A stretch of DNA of 64,000 nucleotides from positions 62,001 through 126,000 of the forward strand of contig BGKB01000110.1 of the NCBI GenBank assembly GCA_003116975.1, in the 5' to 3' direction. The stretch comes from Aurantiochytrium sp. KH105 (Eukaryota > Sar > Bigyra > Thraustochytrida > Thraustochytriidae). Position 1 is the first letter of the stretch. Each line of letters opens with the position of its first letter. A model generated the notes under the pieces. It was not told the origin of the DNA and did not search any database. It worked only from the letters and a program-made list of their open reading frames with translations. Position numbers and translations under genes: made by a program. Positions 1 through 9,397 of this stretch are shown here, in pieces.

Positions 1-62
1 AGCGGGAGCGCGAGGGAGAGCGCGAGCAGGCGCGCGGGAGCGGGCGCGGAGAGGAGGAGAGG

Positions 63-1919
63 ATGGCGGAGGAGAAGCAACCGCCCGCCGAGGTGGCGGC
101 GCTGCTGGCCGAGGTGACGGCGCAGGGCGCGCGCGTGCGCGACCTCAAGGCGCTGGTGAAGGAGGGCCAGGCCAGCGAGGAGGACGTGAAGGAGGCCGTG
201 GGCAAGCTGCTGGAGCTCAAGGGACGCGTGCCCTCCGAGTGGTCGCAGGACAAGAAGAAGGACAGCGGCAAGAAGAAGAAGGACGCCGGCAAGGCCCAGG
301 ACGAGCGCGCCAAGAAGAAGGAGCAGCGCCGGCTCGAGCGCGAGGCCGCCGTCCTCGCCAAGAAGGAAAAGGACAATGCCGAGACCAGCGCCGGCGTCCT
401 CACCGAGACCTACGGTGACATCCCCCTCGTGCAGTCGCGCGCCGAGGATCGCAAGGGCCAGACCTGGACCGCCGTCAACAGGCTCACCGAGGAGAACGCG
501 GGCACCGAGGTCCTCTGCCGCGGATACGTGCACACCGTGCGCGTCCAGTCCAAGATGGCCTTTGTCGTGCTCCGCCAGCACGTGGCCACCGTGCAGTGCG
601 TCGTCACCGACACCAAGATGGCCAAGTGGTGCGCGACCCTCACGAGCGAGTCCATCGTCGACATCCGCGGCGCACTGGTCAAGGCCCCCCAGCCCACCAA
701 GTGCACGCAGAGCGCCGTAGAGCTCCAGGTCAAGAGCCTCTTCGTCGTCAACCGCGCTGCCCTGGTGCTCCCCTTCCAGGTGGTCGATGCTGACCGCACG
801 GTGGAGGAGCTCAAGGCAGCCGAAGCCAAGGCAGCCGAAGCCTCTGCCGAGGGGCGCGACGCCAAGCTAGTCTCCGTGGGTCAGGAGCTCAAGCTTGACC
901 ACCGCCACCTTTCGCTGCGAACCCCTCTGCAGCAGGCCATCATGCGCGTCTCCTCGGCTGTCTGCCAGTATTTTCGCGAATTCTTGCACCAGGAGGGCTT
1001 TGTCGAGGTCCAGACCCCCAAGCTCCTCGGTGGTACCTCGGAGGGCGGCAGCGAGGTCTTCAAGACTCAATACTTTGGCCAGGACTGCTGCTTGGCCCAG
1101 TCTCCGCAACTGCACAAGCAGATTCTCGCCGCTTGCAGCGGCTTTGAGCGTGTCTTTGAGATCGGCCCCGTCTTCCGTGCCGAGAACAGCAACACGGCGC
1201 GCCACCTTTGCGAGTTCCACGGCCTCGATGTCGAAATGTGCTTCAAGGAGCACTACCATGAGGTGCTCGACCTGTTTTCTGACATGTTCTTTCACATCTT
1301 TGACTCCCTCAACGAGAAGAACAGCGTTGAGCTCGAGACCATCCGCAACTACTTTCCCAACGACCCGGTCGTCTACCGGCCAGCGAAAGAGCTCGAGGGC
1401 AAGATTAACACGGTCGGCACCAAGAGCAACACGCTCCTTCTCACCTACAAGGAGGGCATCGCGCTTCTCCGCGAGGACGGCATCGGCGCCGACGAGGCCC
1501 CGGACCTCGAGGACATGTCGACCCCGATCGAGAAGCGCCTCGGTGCCCTTGTCAAGCAAAAGTACGGAGTGGACTGGTACTTTCTCGACAAGTTCCCCAT
1601 GCAGGTCCGTCCCTTTTACACCATGGTGGACCCTGAAAACTCGGACTACTCCAACTCGTACGATTTCATGTTGCGCAACCAGGAGATCATGTCTGGCGCG
1701 CAACGTGTGCACGACCCCGACATGCTGAGCGAGGCCATTGCCCGCAAGGAGATCCCGGTCGAGTCTCTCAAGTTTTACATTGATGCCTTCAAGCATGGTG
1801 CTCAGCCCCATGGTGGTGGTGGTATTGGCCTCGAGCGTCTCGTCATGCTCTTCACGGGCTGCCCCAACATTCGTAACAGCTGCTTCTTTGTCCGTGACCC
1901 TTCGCGTCTTACCCCCTAA
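63..1919 (+). CDS. DARS1: Aspartyl-tRNA synthetase, cytosolic type, with WHEP-like N-terminus
   Basis: Class II synthetase that charges tRNA-Asp with aspartate for cytosolic translation. The 618-residue product begins at the first ATG and is complete. Residues about 10-58 form a helix-turn-helix pair (QGARVRDLKAL, then EEDVKEAVGKLLELK) resembling the WHEP tRNA-binding domain. A Lys-rich helix follows at about 62-105. An OB-fold anticodon-binding domain lies at about 145-240 (VLCRGYVHTVRVQSKMAFVVLRQ). The catalytic core has motif 1 (VEVQTPKLLGGTSEGG), motif 2 near residue 370 (FRAENSNTARH) and motif 3 near 585 (GIGLERLVM). It ends in RDPSRLTP, the usual C-terminus of archaeal/eukaryotic AspRS. 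The family call is firm. The WHEP assignment rests on pattern only. Only 62 bases upstream are visible, so the promoter is outside. Confidence 0.96.
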   Translation: MAEEKQPPAEVAALLAEVTAQGARVRDLKALVKEGQASEEDVKEAVGKLLELKGRVPSEWSQDKKKDSGKKKKDAGKAQDERAKKKEQRRLEREAAVLAKKEKDNAETSAGVLTETYGDIPLVQSRAEDRKGQTWTAVNRLTEENAGTEVLCRGYVHTVRVQSKMAFVVLRQHVATVQCVVTDTKMAKWCATLTSESIVDIRGALVKAPQPTKCTQSAVELQVKSLFVVNRAALVLPFQVVDADRTVEELKAAEAKAAEASAEGRDAKLVSVGQELKLDHRHLSLRTPLQQAIMRVSSAVCQYFREFLHQEGFVEVQTPKLLGGTSEGGSEVFKTQYFGQDCCLAQSPQLHKQILAACSGFERVFEIGPVFRAENSNTARHLCEFHGLDVEMCFKEHYHEVLDLFSDMFFHIFDSLNEKNSVELETIRNYFPNDPVVYRPAKELEGKINTVGTKSNTLLLTYKEGIALLREDGIGADEAPDLEDMSTPIEKRLGALVKQKYGVDWYFLDKFPMQVRPFYTMVDPENSDYSNSYDFMLRNQEIMSGAQRVHDPDMLSEAIARKEIPVESLKFYIDAFKHGAQPHGGGGIGLERLVMLFTGCPNIRNSCFFVRDPSRLTP

Positions 1920-2364
1920 AAACCAAACTAAAAACAATACAAAAGCACAAGTTGAGAGTTTCCTCATGGATGGTGCAATACTATGACTGCATGCCTTGTT
2001 TTACGCCATGGCTGCTACGTGTTGAAGTAGCAAATCACCCTTTCGCGGCACTGCAAGAACCCCAAGACTCAAAGCAACGAATCGTCTTGTGCATTCGCAC
2101 GGCAAGTGTAGGACTCCGAGGTGTCGGTGAAGACAGGTTTGTAAAGACCCTTTTTCTTTTTTAGATCCAGCTTACTCAGGCAGAGAGCTGAGAGGCCCTG
2201 GAGGTGGTCGAGCAAGCGCGCAGACAAGGCAGACAATCGGCAAACAAGGGTGAGCAGACAAGCCCACAGACGCGACGCGACGTCTGGCGGACTGCTCTTG
2301 CGCAGCACAACAGAACACGAGGTAGAACAAGAGAGACCTTTGCACAAACAGCGCCAGCGCATCA
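1920..2364. other. Intergenic spacer, AspRS to RCC1 gene
   Basis: A 445-base gap between two co-oriented genes. It should hold the 3' end of AspRS transcription and the promoter and leader of the RCC1 gene. An A-rich run follows the AspRS stop. I see no RNA gene or conserved ORF. Confidence 0.6.
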
Positions 2365-5109
2365 ATGACCGCCGGCGAATCTGAAAATCGAAGAGAGATG
2401 GGGCTCGCTCCGCCGCAACGAAAGAGCGACGAGGCTGCCGCGCAGCCCGAGACGCCCAGACCCCAAGCAAGAGATGCCCAGGCAGCGACACCCGTGCACA
2501 CAACGTCTGGCCCGACGCAATCGGGTCAACGCGCTAGTTCTCTATCGCACGTGAAAGACACCAAAGGACTCGCACCGAGGTACCAAGCTCCTCTTCCGCA
2601 ACAAGGCTCCATGCTCCCAGAAGCCAATGATAATGGTCGCCAAGAAGAGCATGAGTCTCGGCGAAGAACAACGTGCCCGTCAATATCCGCCCCTTCGGTT
2701 TCGGTGTCGTCTCCAGCATGTCCCGCTTGTTCGCCTCCTTCACCAACTTTTTCAGATTCAACACCGTCGACAGCATCTTCCGCTCACCCAGCTGCTACGC
2801 CCACCCAACCGTCTACCTTGCCATCTTTAGCGGCTCACACATTGCCGAAAGAGTCAACAAGAAGTCCTTTGGGAGCTGATCGGGATAAAGCCTTTGCACT
2901 CGAGATTGCGCTCGGAAATGGACGTCCGCCTGAATGGCGCGTTGTCATGGTCCAGTCAACGTGGGACCTCTCGCAGCTCGCTGAACATGCGTGCGTCATT
3001 TGGGGTCTTGACATCGGTGACAAAGAGGTTGGTAAGACGACCTTGGCAGCAAGTAGTAGCAACAATAGCGTACATGCAGAATCACCGCGTGCAAGCCCTC
3101 ATCGGCGTCAAAGTCTCGCGGCCCGTATGTTCTCGTTCAGACTTCGCCTCGATGAGGTTCTTTCAATTCGACAGCTCGAGCACGGCGACAAGATTCTTCT
3201 CTGTCCAAATGGGGCCGAGCCCGTTCCCTATGCAGTTCTCGCTTGCGGCAACAACCGCCGAGGACAGCTCGGTCTTGGAAGCGCGAAGCAATTCGCCGCG
3301 AAAGCAAGGGTCATTCCTCCTCTCTGTGGACTTCAGGTCGTTCAGGTTGCATGTGGAGCTTCTCACACGCTTCTTCTGACAAGGGAGGGCCAGGTTCTCT
3401 CGTTTGGAAAGGGCTCGAACGGAAGACTGGGCTACGTGCTGGACACCACGGCAGAATCTGCTTCGCAACTCGCGCCTCGCCGCGTTGAGCTGCCTACATT
3501 TGCTCGCGCTGGTTTTGTTGCGTGTGGAGAGTCATCTTCGGCCGTGCTGGCAAGCCACCGGACGGATTCCGCGCGCCTGAACAAGCTCATTTTTACGTTC
3601 GGAGCTCAGGGACCTTGGCTCGGCCTCGGTGCTAAGCGCAAGGAAGATCTCGAGGATGTGAGCTCGCCAACACAGGTTGAGCTCGACCTGGAGTCAGAGG
3701 AGAGTCTGGTGCAAGTTTCCTGCGGAAAAGAGCACATGGTCTGTTGTTCGAGCAATGGGGCTTGTTGGACGTGGGGTGCGGATAATGAGGACGGAAAGCT
3801 TGGGCATGTGTCGGCGTCTGCGAGCGGGGAACCATACTTTATCACGCTACAGGAACTCAGTGATAACGTGTTTCCGGACCAACGCACTGCATTTGCCGGG
3901 CTTCGTATGGCACGACAAGCTGCGCGAGAGGCCATTGATCATTCGAGTTTATGCGACACGCAAATGGAGGCGTCCAAGCTGATGATGCGCGTTCTTGATG
4001 CCGGCCAGCGCCTTCCATTTGCCGAGTACGGCGTCTCTTTTATTCTCGACGACTGTGTCACGGGAATTATCGACGCGCAGACAGGTGAAAGCCTCGAGCG
4101 TTCTCGCGCAGAGGGCCTCGAATTAAAAGAAGGCAAAGAAGGAGGAAAAGAAGAGAGAGTGACGAGTGATTGTGACACGCAAGAGATCCTGTTTGTACGA
4201 GCCAACCAAGAAGCGTGCTGGGCACCTCGACGCGTCATGCTCTTGCGCGGCCACAACGTCACTCGAGTTGCTGCAGGAATGCGTCATAGCCTTTTCCTCA
4301 CCTCGAATGGTACTGTCTTGGCCAGCGGAAATAATCAACACGGCCAGCTCGGCCTCGGGACGGAACTTGTGACGGGCACGAGCGGTGCAACAATCTTTGT
4401 CCCCACCAAGGTCCCTCTCAAGGCAGCAGCAAAGGATATCGCAGCGGGCGCAAGTCACTCTGTGGCCTTGGGGAAAAACCAGCATGTTTACACTTGGGGC
4501 CATGGCGATCTCATTGGACGCCCGGATGGTGACCCGTATCGCCCCGAGGAGATCTGCTTCGAGGGTGGACCACTTGGACTCGTGCGTCACATTGCTGTTG
4601 GAGACGCGCACACGGTCGTTAGCACTGCGTTTGGGCATTGCATTGGATTTGGTCGCAACCCGTGCTGCCAACTGGGTCTGAGTTCACCGAATGAGCTCAT
4701 CGACATTCCAACCCTGATTGACACCTCCCTTGGCTCCAAGCCCAAGTCACTCGAAAAGAAGGCTGCAGCGGGCGGCGACGATGATGGTGTCCCTGACTTT
4801 GCTTCACTGAATCCACAAAACGACGATAATCTCATCATCATGGGAATTGCGGCGGGCGGAGGACTCGCGCAAGACACTGGTCACACGCTGTTTCTAAGCA
4901 GCTCGCTGCAACTTGCCGATCCAGAGTCTGTGGATTTTGCGGGCACTTCGGCCTTTTCTCAGCCGTGGAGTGGGAGCGCGAGCAATTACACCTTGAAAAT
5001 TGCGAGCAACAAGATCAATCGAAATTTCTGTGTGGGGTGGCGGCAACCCTCAGCCTCCAATGGCAATGGCGATATTGATCTTTCGGAGTCGACTTGTTCG
5101 CTTCAATAA
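2365..5109 (+). CDS. RCC1-repeat (seven-bladed beta-propeller) protein
   Basis: 914-residue protein starting at an ATG. Residues about 1-170 are Ser/Thr/Pro-rich and probably disordered. Residues about 175-285 look like a small beta-grasp (ubiquitin- or doublecortin-like) fold ending in RQLEHGDKILLCPNG. The rest carries RCC1 repeats with recurring motifs such as ACGNNRRGQLGLGS, VACGASHTLLLT, GNNQHGQLGLG and AAGASHSVALG. A charged insert (Glu/Lys-rich, about 590-610) separates blades. RCC1 propellers act as guanine-nucleotide exchange or protein-interaction platforms. Nothing here shows it is the Ran exchange factor itself; the extended N-terminus and inserts argue for a different RCC1-family member. 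The product is complete. Confidence 0.88.
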   Translation: MTAGESENRREMGLAPPQRKSDEAAAQPETPRPQARDAQAATPVHTTSGPTQSGQRASSLSHVKDTKGLAPRYQAPLPQQGSMLPEANDNGRQEEHESRRRTTCPSISAPSVSVSSPACPACSPPSPTFSDSTPSTASSAHPAATPTQPSTLPSLAAHTLPKESTRSPLGADRDKAFALEIALGNGRPPEWRVVMVQSTWDLSQLAEHACVIWGLDIGDKEVGKTTLAASSSNNSVHAESPRASPHRRQSLAARMFSFRLRLDEVLSIRQLEHGDKILLCPNGAEPVPYAVLACGNNRRGQLGLGSAKQFAAKARVIPPLCGLQVVQVACGASHTLLLTREGQVLSFGKGSNGRLGYVLDTTAESASQLAPRRVELPTFARAGFVACGESSSAVLASHRTDSARLNKLIFTFGAQGPWLGLGAKRKEDLEDVSSPTQVELDLESEESLVQVSCGKEHMVCCSSNGACWTWGADNEDGKLGHVSASASGEPYFITLQELSDNVFPDQRTAFAGLRMARQAAREAIDHSSLCDTQMEASKLMMRVLDAGQRLPFAEYGVSFILDDCVTGIIDAQTGESLERSRAEGLELKEGKEGGKEERVTSDCDTQEILFVRANQEACWAPRRVMLLRGHNVTRVAAGMRHSLFLTSNGTVLASGNNQHGQLGLGTELVTGTSGATIFVPTKVPLKAAAKDIAAGASHSVALGKNQHVYTWGHGDLIGRPDGDPYRPEEICFEGGPLGLVRHIAVGDAHTVVSTAFGHCIGFGRNPCCQLGLSSPNELIDIPTLIDTSLGSKPKSLEKKAAAGGDDDGVPDFASLNPQNDDNLIIMGIAAGGGLAQDTGHTLFLSSSLQLADPESVDFAGTSAFSQPWSGSASNYTLKIASNKINRNFCVGWRQPSASNGNGDIDLSESTCSLQ

Positions 5110-5330
5110 CACCCGTGTCGACCAGCTGCAGCTAGCTGTCGCTCATAGCCCAAGGAAGGTGAGGCGTCGAGAGAAACAAAACATGATCATGATTAGAATT
5201 TTTTTTATTTGACGGACAAACACACAACGGGGGGCGTATAAGCGGTATAGGCTCAATAAAAGTGGCTTGACAGGCCAGATTGGGAAAGTACTATTCAATC
5301 GATATGCTCACCTTTCCGTGAAGAGCTCAA
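5110..5330. other. Convergent 3' spacer
   Basis: A 221-base gap where the RCC1 gene and the minus-strand membrane-protein gene converge. An AATAAA lies at 5255-5260 on the plus strand. A T-rich run near 5199-5209 reads as A-rich on the minus strand. Both are plausible 3'-end signals, so the two transcripts may overlap at their ends. Confidence 0.4.
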
Positions 5331-6908
5331 TCAGAGCAGCTTGAGCTTCTTGGCGCTGTGCTCAAGCTCGTCCTGGATCTCCTCAACACGGTCCTGAAGG
5401 GACTGCGCGTCGGCGTAGGTATCAAGCTTGAGCTGGCCAAGGACGAGTCGGGAGGCGTCGAGGCCGCGCTCAGCCTGACTCGTGAGCCAGACTGGCACTT
5501 CCGGGAGCTTCTCCTCGAGGTTTTCGGACACAATTTGCGCTGCGCTCAGGACGAGGGCCTCGAAACTCTCCAAAGCGCGCTTAGCGTTTTTTACCTTGGC
5601 CTTTTGAAAGTGCGCGAGCTTGTCGAGGATAGGGGCATCATCGTCGAGTTCATCCTCCTCATCCTCGTCTTCGTCGTCCTCGTCATCATTGTCTTTCTGC
5701 CTCGACTCCATGATCGCGGCAAAGACATCAGACTCGCGGGCCGGGCCCAGGACGTAGGTTTCGAGAGTGCGCTCGAAGAGACCGTTTGCGTAGCGATAAA
5801 AGGCAGCGCAAAACGTAAGGCCGATGAAAATGGTCCAAACACCCGGAATGGCAAGCGTGCGCACCGTTGTAAAGCAAAAGATGGAGACAAAGACCGAGGA
5901 CATGAACGTGCGGCTCGTGAGCCATGCCTTGAGGCCACCAGGCACACGACGAATGCACTCCTCGAGAGGGTAGACGTTGACATTGCGGTCAATGCGGCTA
6001 ACAAAGGAGGCAATCTCGCATGACAGAACACCAAGAAGGAAGGCCTGGAAAAAGTTGTAGTGGTGCTGGTTGAGAGCCTCGTCCACCTGGTTAAAGACGC
6101 TGCGCGTCTTGGTCGTGGCCCAGTACATTGCGACAATGACTTGCTGAATGTCGTTGTGCTCGACCATTTCGAAAAGGTGGTCACCGGGAAAGAAGTGGAG
6201 CGGCAGGAAGCCCATCAATGTGAACTGGATGAAGCCCGAAAAAGACGGAAGCACGAGCGTCTTGCGCATGATCGTGCGCGCCGTCTTTCCAGCAACGACG
6301 TACAAAAAGTAGGCATTAAAGAGAGTGTAGAGGGCCCATCCAATGCTCGTTTGGTTCTCGCGCTTGCGAACCGAGTAGATCGGGTTGCGCCCGCGTACAT
6401 AGCTTACGGTTCCAATCATGTCCCACCAATCAATAAAGGCTGTACTATTGCCGCGGAACCCGAGCCCGAGGATATCGAGAACCAAGAGGACCGTGAGCAC
6501 GACGGCGGCCACGCTGCGCAGATAAACGGCCGCGGACGCGACCGCTTCCGGGTCTGCCACGGTCGTCGCGACCTCCACGGACTTGCTCTTCCTCTTGCTT
6601 TTGCTCTGGCGTTTGCTCGCGCTCTTGCGCGCAGAGGAGCGACGTCTGATACCCTCCGACGCAGAAGACGATTTCCTGGAGGCCGCTTTGGACCACTCCC
6701 CCTCGCTGTCGGCGTCGTCGTCGGCGGCGGCGTCGTTTTCCCCGTCCTCGGCGGCGGCGAAGGCGTCGTCGTCGAGCGCCTCCTCGGCTGCTGCTGCTGC
6801 TGCACCGGACTTCCTGCGTCTCATCTTGAGCCCCGCCGATTCCTCCTCGGGGCCCAGGTCGGCGTCCTCGAAGGGCTCCAGCGCCGCGGCGTTCTCCATC
6901 GCGCCCAT
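5331..6908 (-). CDS. Multi-pass membrane protein, possible TRIC-type cation channel
   Basis: 525 residues from the ATG at 6908 (a second ATG at 6899 is also possible). The open frame continues upstream to 7277, but that part is low-complexity (MHAC repeats from a microsatellite, Arg/Glu-rich) and is taken as leader. Order: acidic/basic disordered N-terminus (about 1-125), then about six or seven hydrophobic segments between 130 and 400, then an Asp/Glu block and a C-terminal coiled coil (about 420-525). The middle resembles trimeric intracellular cation channels (TMEM38/TRIC). There is a FFPGD segment where TRICs have F-x-P-x-D, followed by an amphipathic stretch with TTKTR and a His-His pair before the next helix. 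TRIC channels supply K+ counter-current for ER Ca2+ release. The TRIC link is by pattern only and tentative; that it is a multi-pass membrane protein is clear. Confidence 0.72.
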   Translation of the reverse strand: MGAMENAAALEPFEDADLGPEEESAGLKMRRRKSGAAAAAAEEALDDDAFAAAEDGENDAAADDDADSEGEWSKAASRKSSSASEGIRRRSSARKSASKRQSKSKRKSKSVEVATTVADPEAVASAAVYLRSVAAVVLTVLLVLDILGLGFRGNSTAFIDWWDMIGTVSYVRGRNPIYSVRKRENQTSIGWALYTLFNAYFLYVVAGKTARTIMRKTLVLPSFSGFIQFTLMGFLPLHFFPGDHLFEMVEHNDIQQVIVAMYWATTKTRSVFNQVDEALNQHHYNFFQAFLLGVLSCEIASFVSRIDRNVNVYPLEECIRRVPGGLKAWLTSRTFMSSVFVSIFCFTTVRTLAIPGVWTIFIGLTFCAAFYRYANGLFERTLETYVLGPARESDVFAAIMESRQKDNDDEDDEDEDEEDELDDDAPILDKLAHFQKAKVKNAKRALESFEALVLSAAQIVSENLEEKLPEVPVWLTSQAERGLDASRLVLGQLKLDTYADAQSLQDRVEEIQDELEHSAKKLKLL

Positions 6909-8311
6909 GCTGCGCTCTCCCGCGCTCCGCGCCCGCTCCCCCGCTCTCTCTCGCCGCACGCGCCGGCGTTCGCTTTCTTGGTCTGCCGCCAGGCCGCTCC
7001 TCTGCTCCGCTCTGCTCTGCTCTGCTCTGCTCGTTTCCTTCCTTCCTTGCCTGCTTTCTGCTCGGCCTCGCGCGTGCCGCGGTGACCCGAAGTGAGCCCG
7101 CCTTTGCGACAAACCGCTAGGCCCGGGCCAGCGCGGGCCTACGAAGGCTCGCGCGGGAGAGCCCAGGCGTGAGAACCAGCAACAATCGTGCCAGGCGGGG
7201 GGATGGCGATTGCTGCGGCTGCTTGGCCCACCCCGTTCAAGGCATGCATGCATGCATGCATGCATGCATGCATGCAAGCATTCGCTCGTTCATTCATTCG
7301 TTCATTCATTCATGGCATGCATGCATGTAAGCATTCATTCATTCGCTTTACATGTCAAGCGAGAGACGCTGTCGCGCGCGTAGAGTGTGCGGAGGTGCAC
7401 GCGTGTGTGCGCGTAGAGAGGTATAATGTAAATCGGCCCGGAGGCAGCACCGCCCTTCAGGAACAGGAGCGGCGTCGTCATCACCAGTGGCAGCACTGCT
7501 CTGCACTGCACTGCACCGTTCAACATCATAGGTCTCAGGCAGGCAGGCAGACAGGCAACCACTTGAACCAGTAGCCGACAAAAAGCTAGCCAGCCAGACG
7601 GCCAGCGGCAGCCAGACCGGAGCTGACTGTGATCTGAGGGCAGGACGAACTCATTTCATGGTCAGGCGGGCGCGGGCGATACTTCCCTGGAGGACGTGAT
7701 GCGATTGATGGTGACGGTCAGTCCTCTGGGCTGACGAGAGTGAAATTATCGAGAGGGCCGACGAAAGCCCTTGCTTGGTTTTAGCGGAATGGAGGAGAGG
7801 CCAACGCGAGAAGAAGGTTTGACGGTGTTTTTGCCGCATCGATGTGAGTGATGTGACGCTTTTAGGCGACCAGCTAGGGCTAGACCTAGTACGTACGTGT
7901 GCATGCCGATTGCGCCAATTCTTCTTAACATTCTGAAAGTCCTAAAAATTCCAGTGTGCATGTAGGCCATGAGAACGTGCCATTGATGACCTCTCTCACA
8001 TTAATCTCACACACCAAGTTCCGCTTACTACTGGCCAGGTCTGTCCTGGCAGTCGAAGGCCGCCACGAAACACGCACAGTAATAAGCGAAAGACTCTCTA
8101 TTCTCTCGCCATGAATAATCAACTCTAGCCTGCCAGCTGCCACGATGACGTGGTTCTTCCATTAAGCCGACGTGCTAGTTGCAAGCTAGGCTTGGGTTAG
8201 GGCTGTTTGGTTGCGCAAAAGTCTCCATCGTCTTTGCGCTTTTTCTTTCTCAGCTGGACTAAAGTATAATTCACAAGTCGCCAGATCTCAATTGACAACG
8301 TGGGGAGCGCC
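6909..8311. other. Divergent promoter region rich in simple repeats
   Basis: A 1.4-kb gap between the divergent membrane-protein and Sec14-like genes. It contains CTCTG-type repeats (7005-7030), a GCAT/TTCA microsatellite (7242-7345) and GCAG/CAGG runs (7530-7560). No ORF here has protein-like composition or a recognised motif, and I find no tRNA. Confidence 0.55.
7242..7345. repeat. (GCAT)n and (TTCA)n microsatellite
   Basis: About nine tandem GCAT units (7242-7276), then interrupted TTCA units (7281-7312), a second GCAT block (7313-7327) and more TTCA. GCAT tracts are self-complementary and can form hairpins or cruciforms. The array lies in the leader or promoter of the minus-strand membrane-protein gene and generates a spurious MHACMHAC reading frame. 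Confidence 0.9.
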
Positions 8312-9397
8312 ATGAGCGAGCCAGCCGTCATCAGCAGCGCGGAGGAGAGCGCGGAGGGGAGCGCGGCGTCGACGCCAGCAGCAACGGCAACGTCGCCAGC
8401 GTCAAAGCCAGCAGGCAGGACTGAAGGCGCTGCCTACATCAAAGGAGCAGCCGAAGAAGACAGCGACGACGTCGCCGGCGCCAAAGCTGCAACCAAGCCA
8501 ACGAACGAACCGTCGGCGAAGACCACCATGGCCACGACAAATTCCCCGCCTACGGCATCGGAACAACAGGCCTCACCGAATGCGGCAAATGCCGCTGCAG
8601 GTGCCACCGCCGCAAAGGACAGTGCGCTCATCACTGACGAAGTCAAGGAGTCTGTGCGGCTCCTCAAGGCAAACTGTGTCAAGGAGAACCTCACGTTGCG
8701 GAACGATTTTGAGGCCGTGCGTCTTGTCATCGCGTGCGAGGGTGACCAACGCAAGATGTTGCATCGCATCAAGCTGATTCGCGAGCTTGAAAAGGAGTAC
8801 GAAGTCGACCAAATTACGATTGAGGAGGCTGTTGATATTTCAGAGGAAAAGATGCCAGGTGGAGTCATGGTACCTCTCGGAGAAGATCGTGAGGGCAGGC
8901 TTGTCATCTACAATTCTGTATCCAACTACTATCCGTCTAAAATGCTCAAGGACAAGAAGCTTCTCCAGGCAGGGACTGTGACGTTCATCGCAACCCTTCA
9001 GTCATCTGCCGTGAATCTCGAGGAGGTTGATTCGGGCTTCGTTTTTCTCATGAACTGCAAGGGCATCTCCATGAAAAATTTTTCTCTCAGCTTTGAGCAA
9101 AAATTCAGCTGGATGTATCAAAATGGGTATCCCATTCGCCTGCGCAAGATTATTTTCTTCAACGCCAACAAGCTCACGCGCACTTTCATCAAGATGTGCA
9201 AGGTCTTTTTAACCCGCAAGATGCAAGAGCGTATTGAGATTATCAACGATGCTGAGGCAATTCAACGTCTCATTGCCCCCGAAAATCTCCCTGCCTTTGA
9301 CGGCCTCGGCACGCTCTCTGGAGAGCAAGCCCTCGCAAACTTTCTCAAGCGTCAAAACGACTTTCTCGCCTTTGAGTCCTCATTTACACTCGAATGA
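8312..9397 (+). CDS. Sec14/CRAL-TRIO lipid-transfer protein
   Basis: 361 residues from the ATG at 8312; the frame extends to a GTG at 8300 that is unlikely to be used. The first 105 residues are Ala/Ser/Thr-rich and disordered. Then come a helical N-terminal segment (about 108-165) and a CRAL-TRIO fold (about 185-340): GVMVPLGEDREGRLVIY, a central strand VFLMNCKGISMKN, YPIRLRKIIFFNAN, FLTRKMQERIEII and LPAFDGLGTL. These match the order of Sec14 elements (domain entry, substrate barrel, lipid gate, terminal G-G-T-L). Such proteins bind a phosphoinositide or another lipid or lipophile in the cytosol and present it to kinases or membranes. The ligand cannot be told from sequence. Confidence 0.85.
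   Translation: MSEPAVISSAEESAEGSAASTPAATATSPASKPAGRTEGAAYIKGAAEEDSDDVAGAKAATKPTNEPSAKTTMATTNSPPTASEQQASPNAANAAAGATAAKDSALITDEVKESVRLLKANCVKENLTLRNDFEAVRLVIACEGDQRKMLHRIKLIRELEKEYEVDQITIEEAVDISEEKMPGGVMVPLGEDREGRLVIYNSVSNYYPSKMLKDKKLLQAGTVTFIATLQSSAVNLEEVDSGFVFLMNCKGISMKNFSLSFEQKFSWMYQNGYPIRLRKIIFFNANKLTRTFIKMCKVFLTRKMQERIEIINDAEAIQRLIAPENLPAFDGLGTLSGEQALANFLKRQNDFLAFESSFTLE

Noticed and set aside
867-1967. 366-codon open frame antisense to AspRS
   Set aside because: A mirror of GC-biased codons; Leu/Val/Arg-rich, no domain, fully overlapped by a conserved gene.
5331-7277. Upstream extension of the membrane protein with MHAC repeats
   Set aside because: Encoded by the GCAT microsatellite and low-complexity sequence; the ATG at 6908 is preferred.
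7242-7345. CRISPR-like array
   Set aside because: Units are 4 bases with no spacers; this is a microsatellite in a eukaryotic genome.
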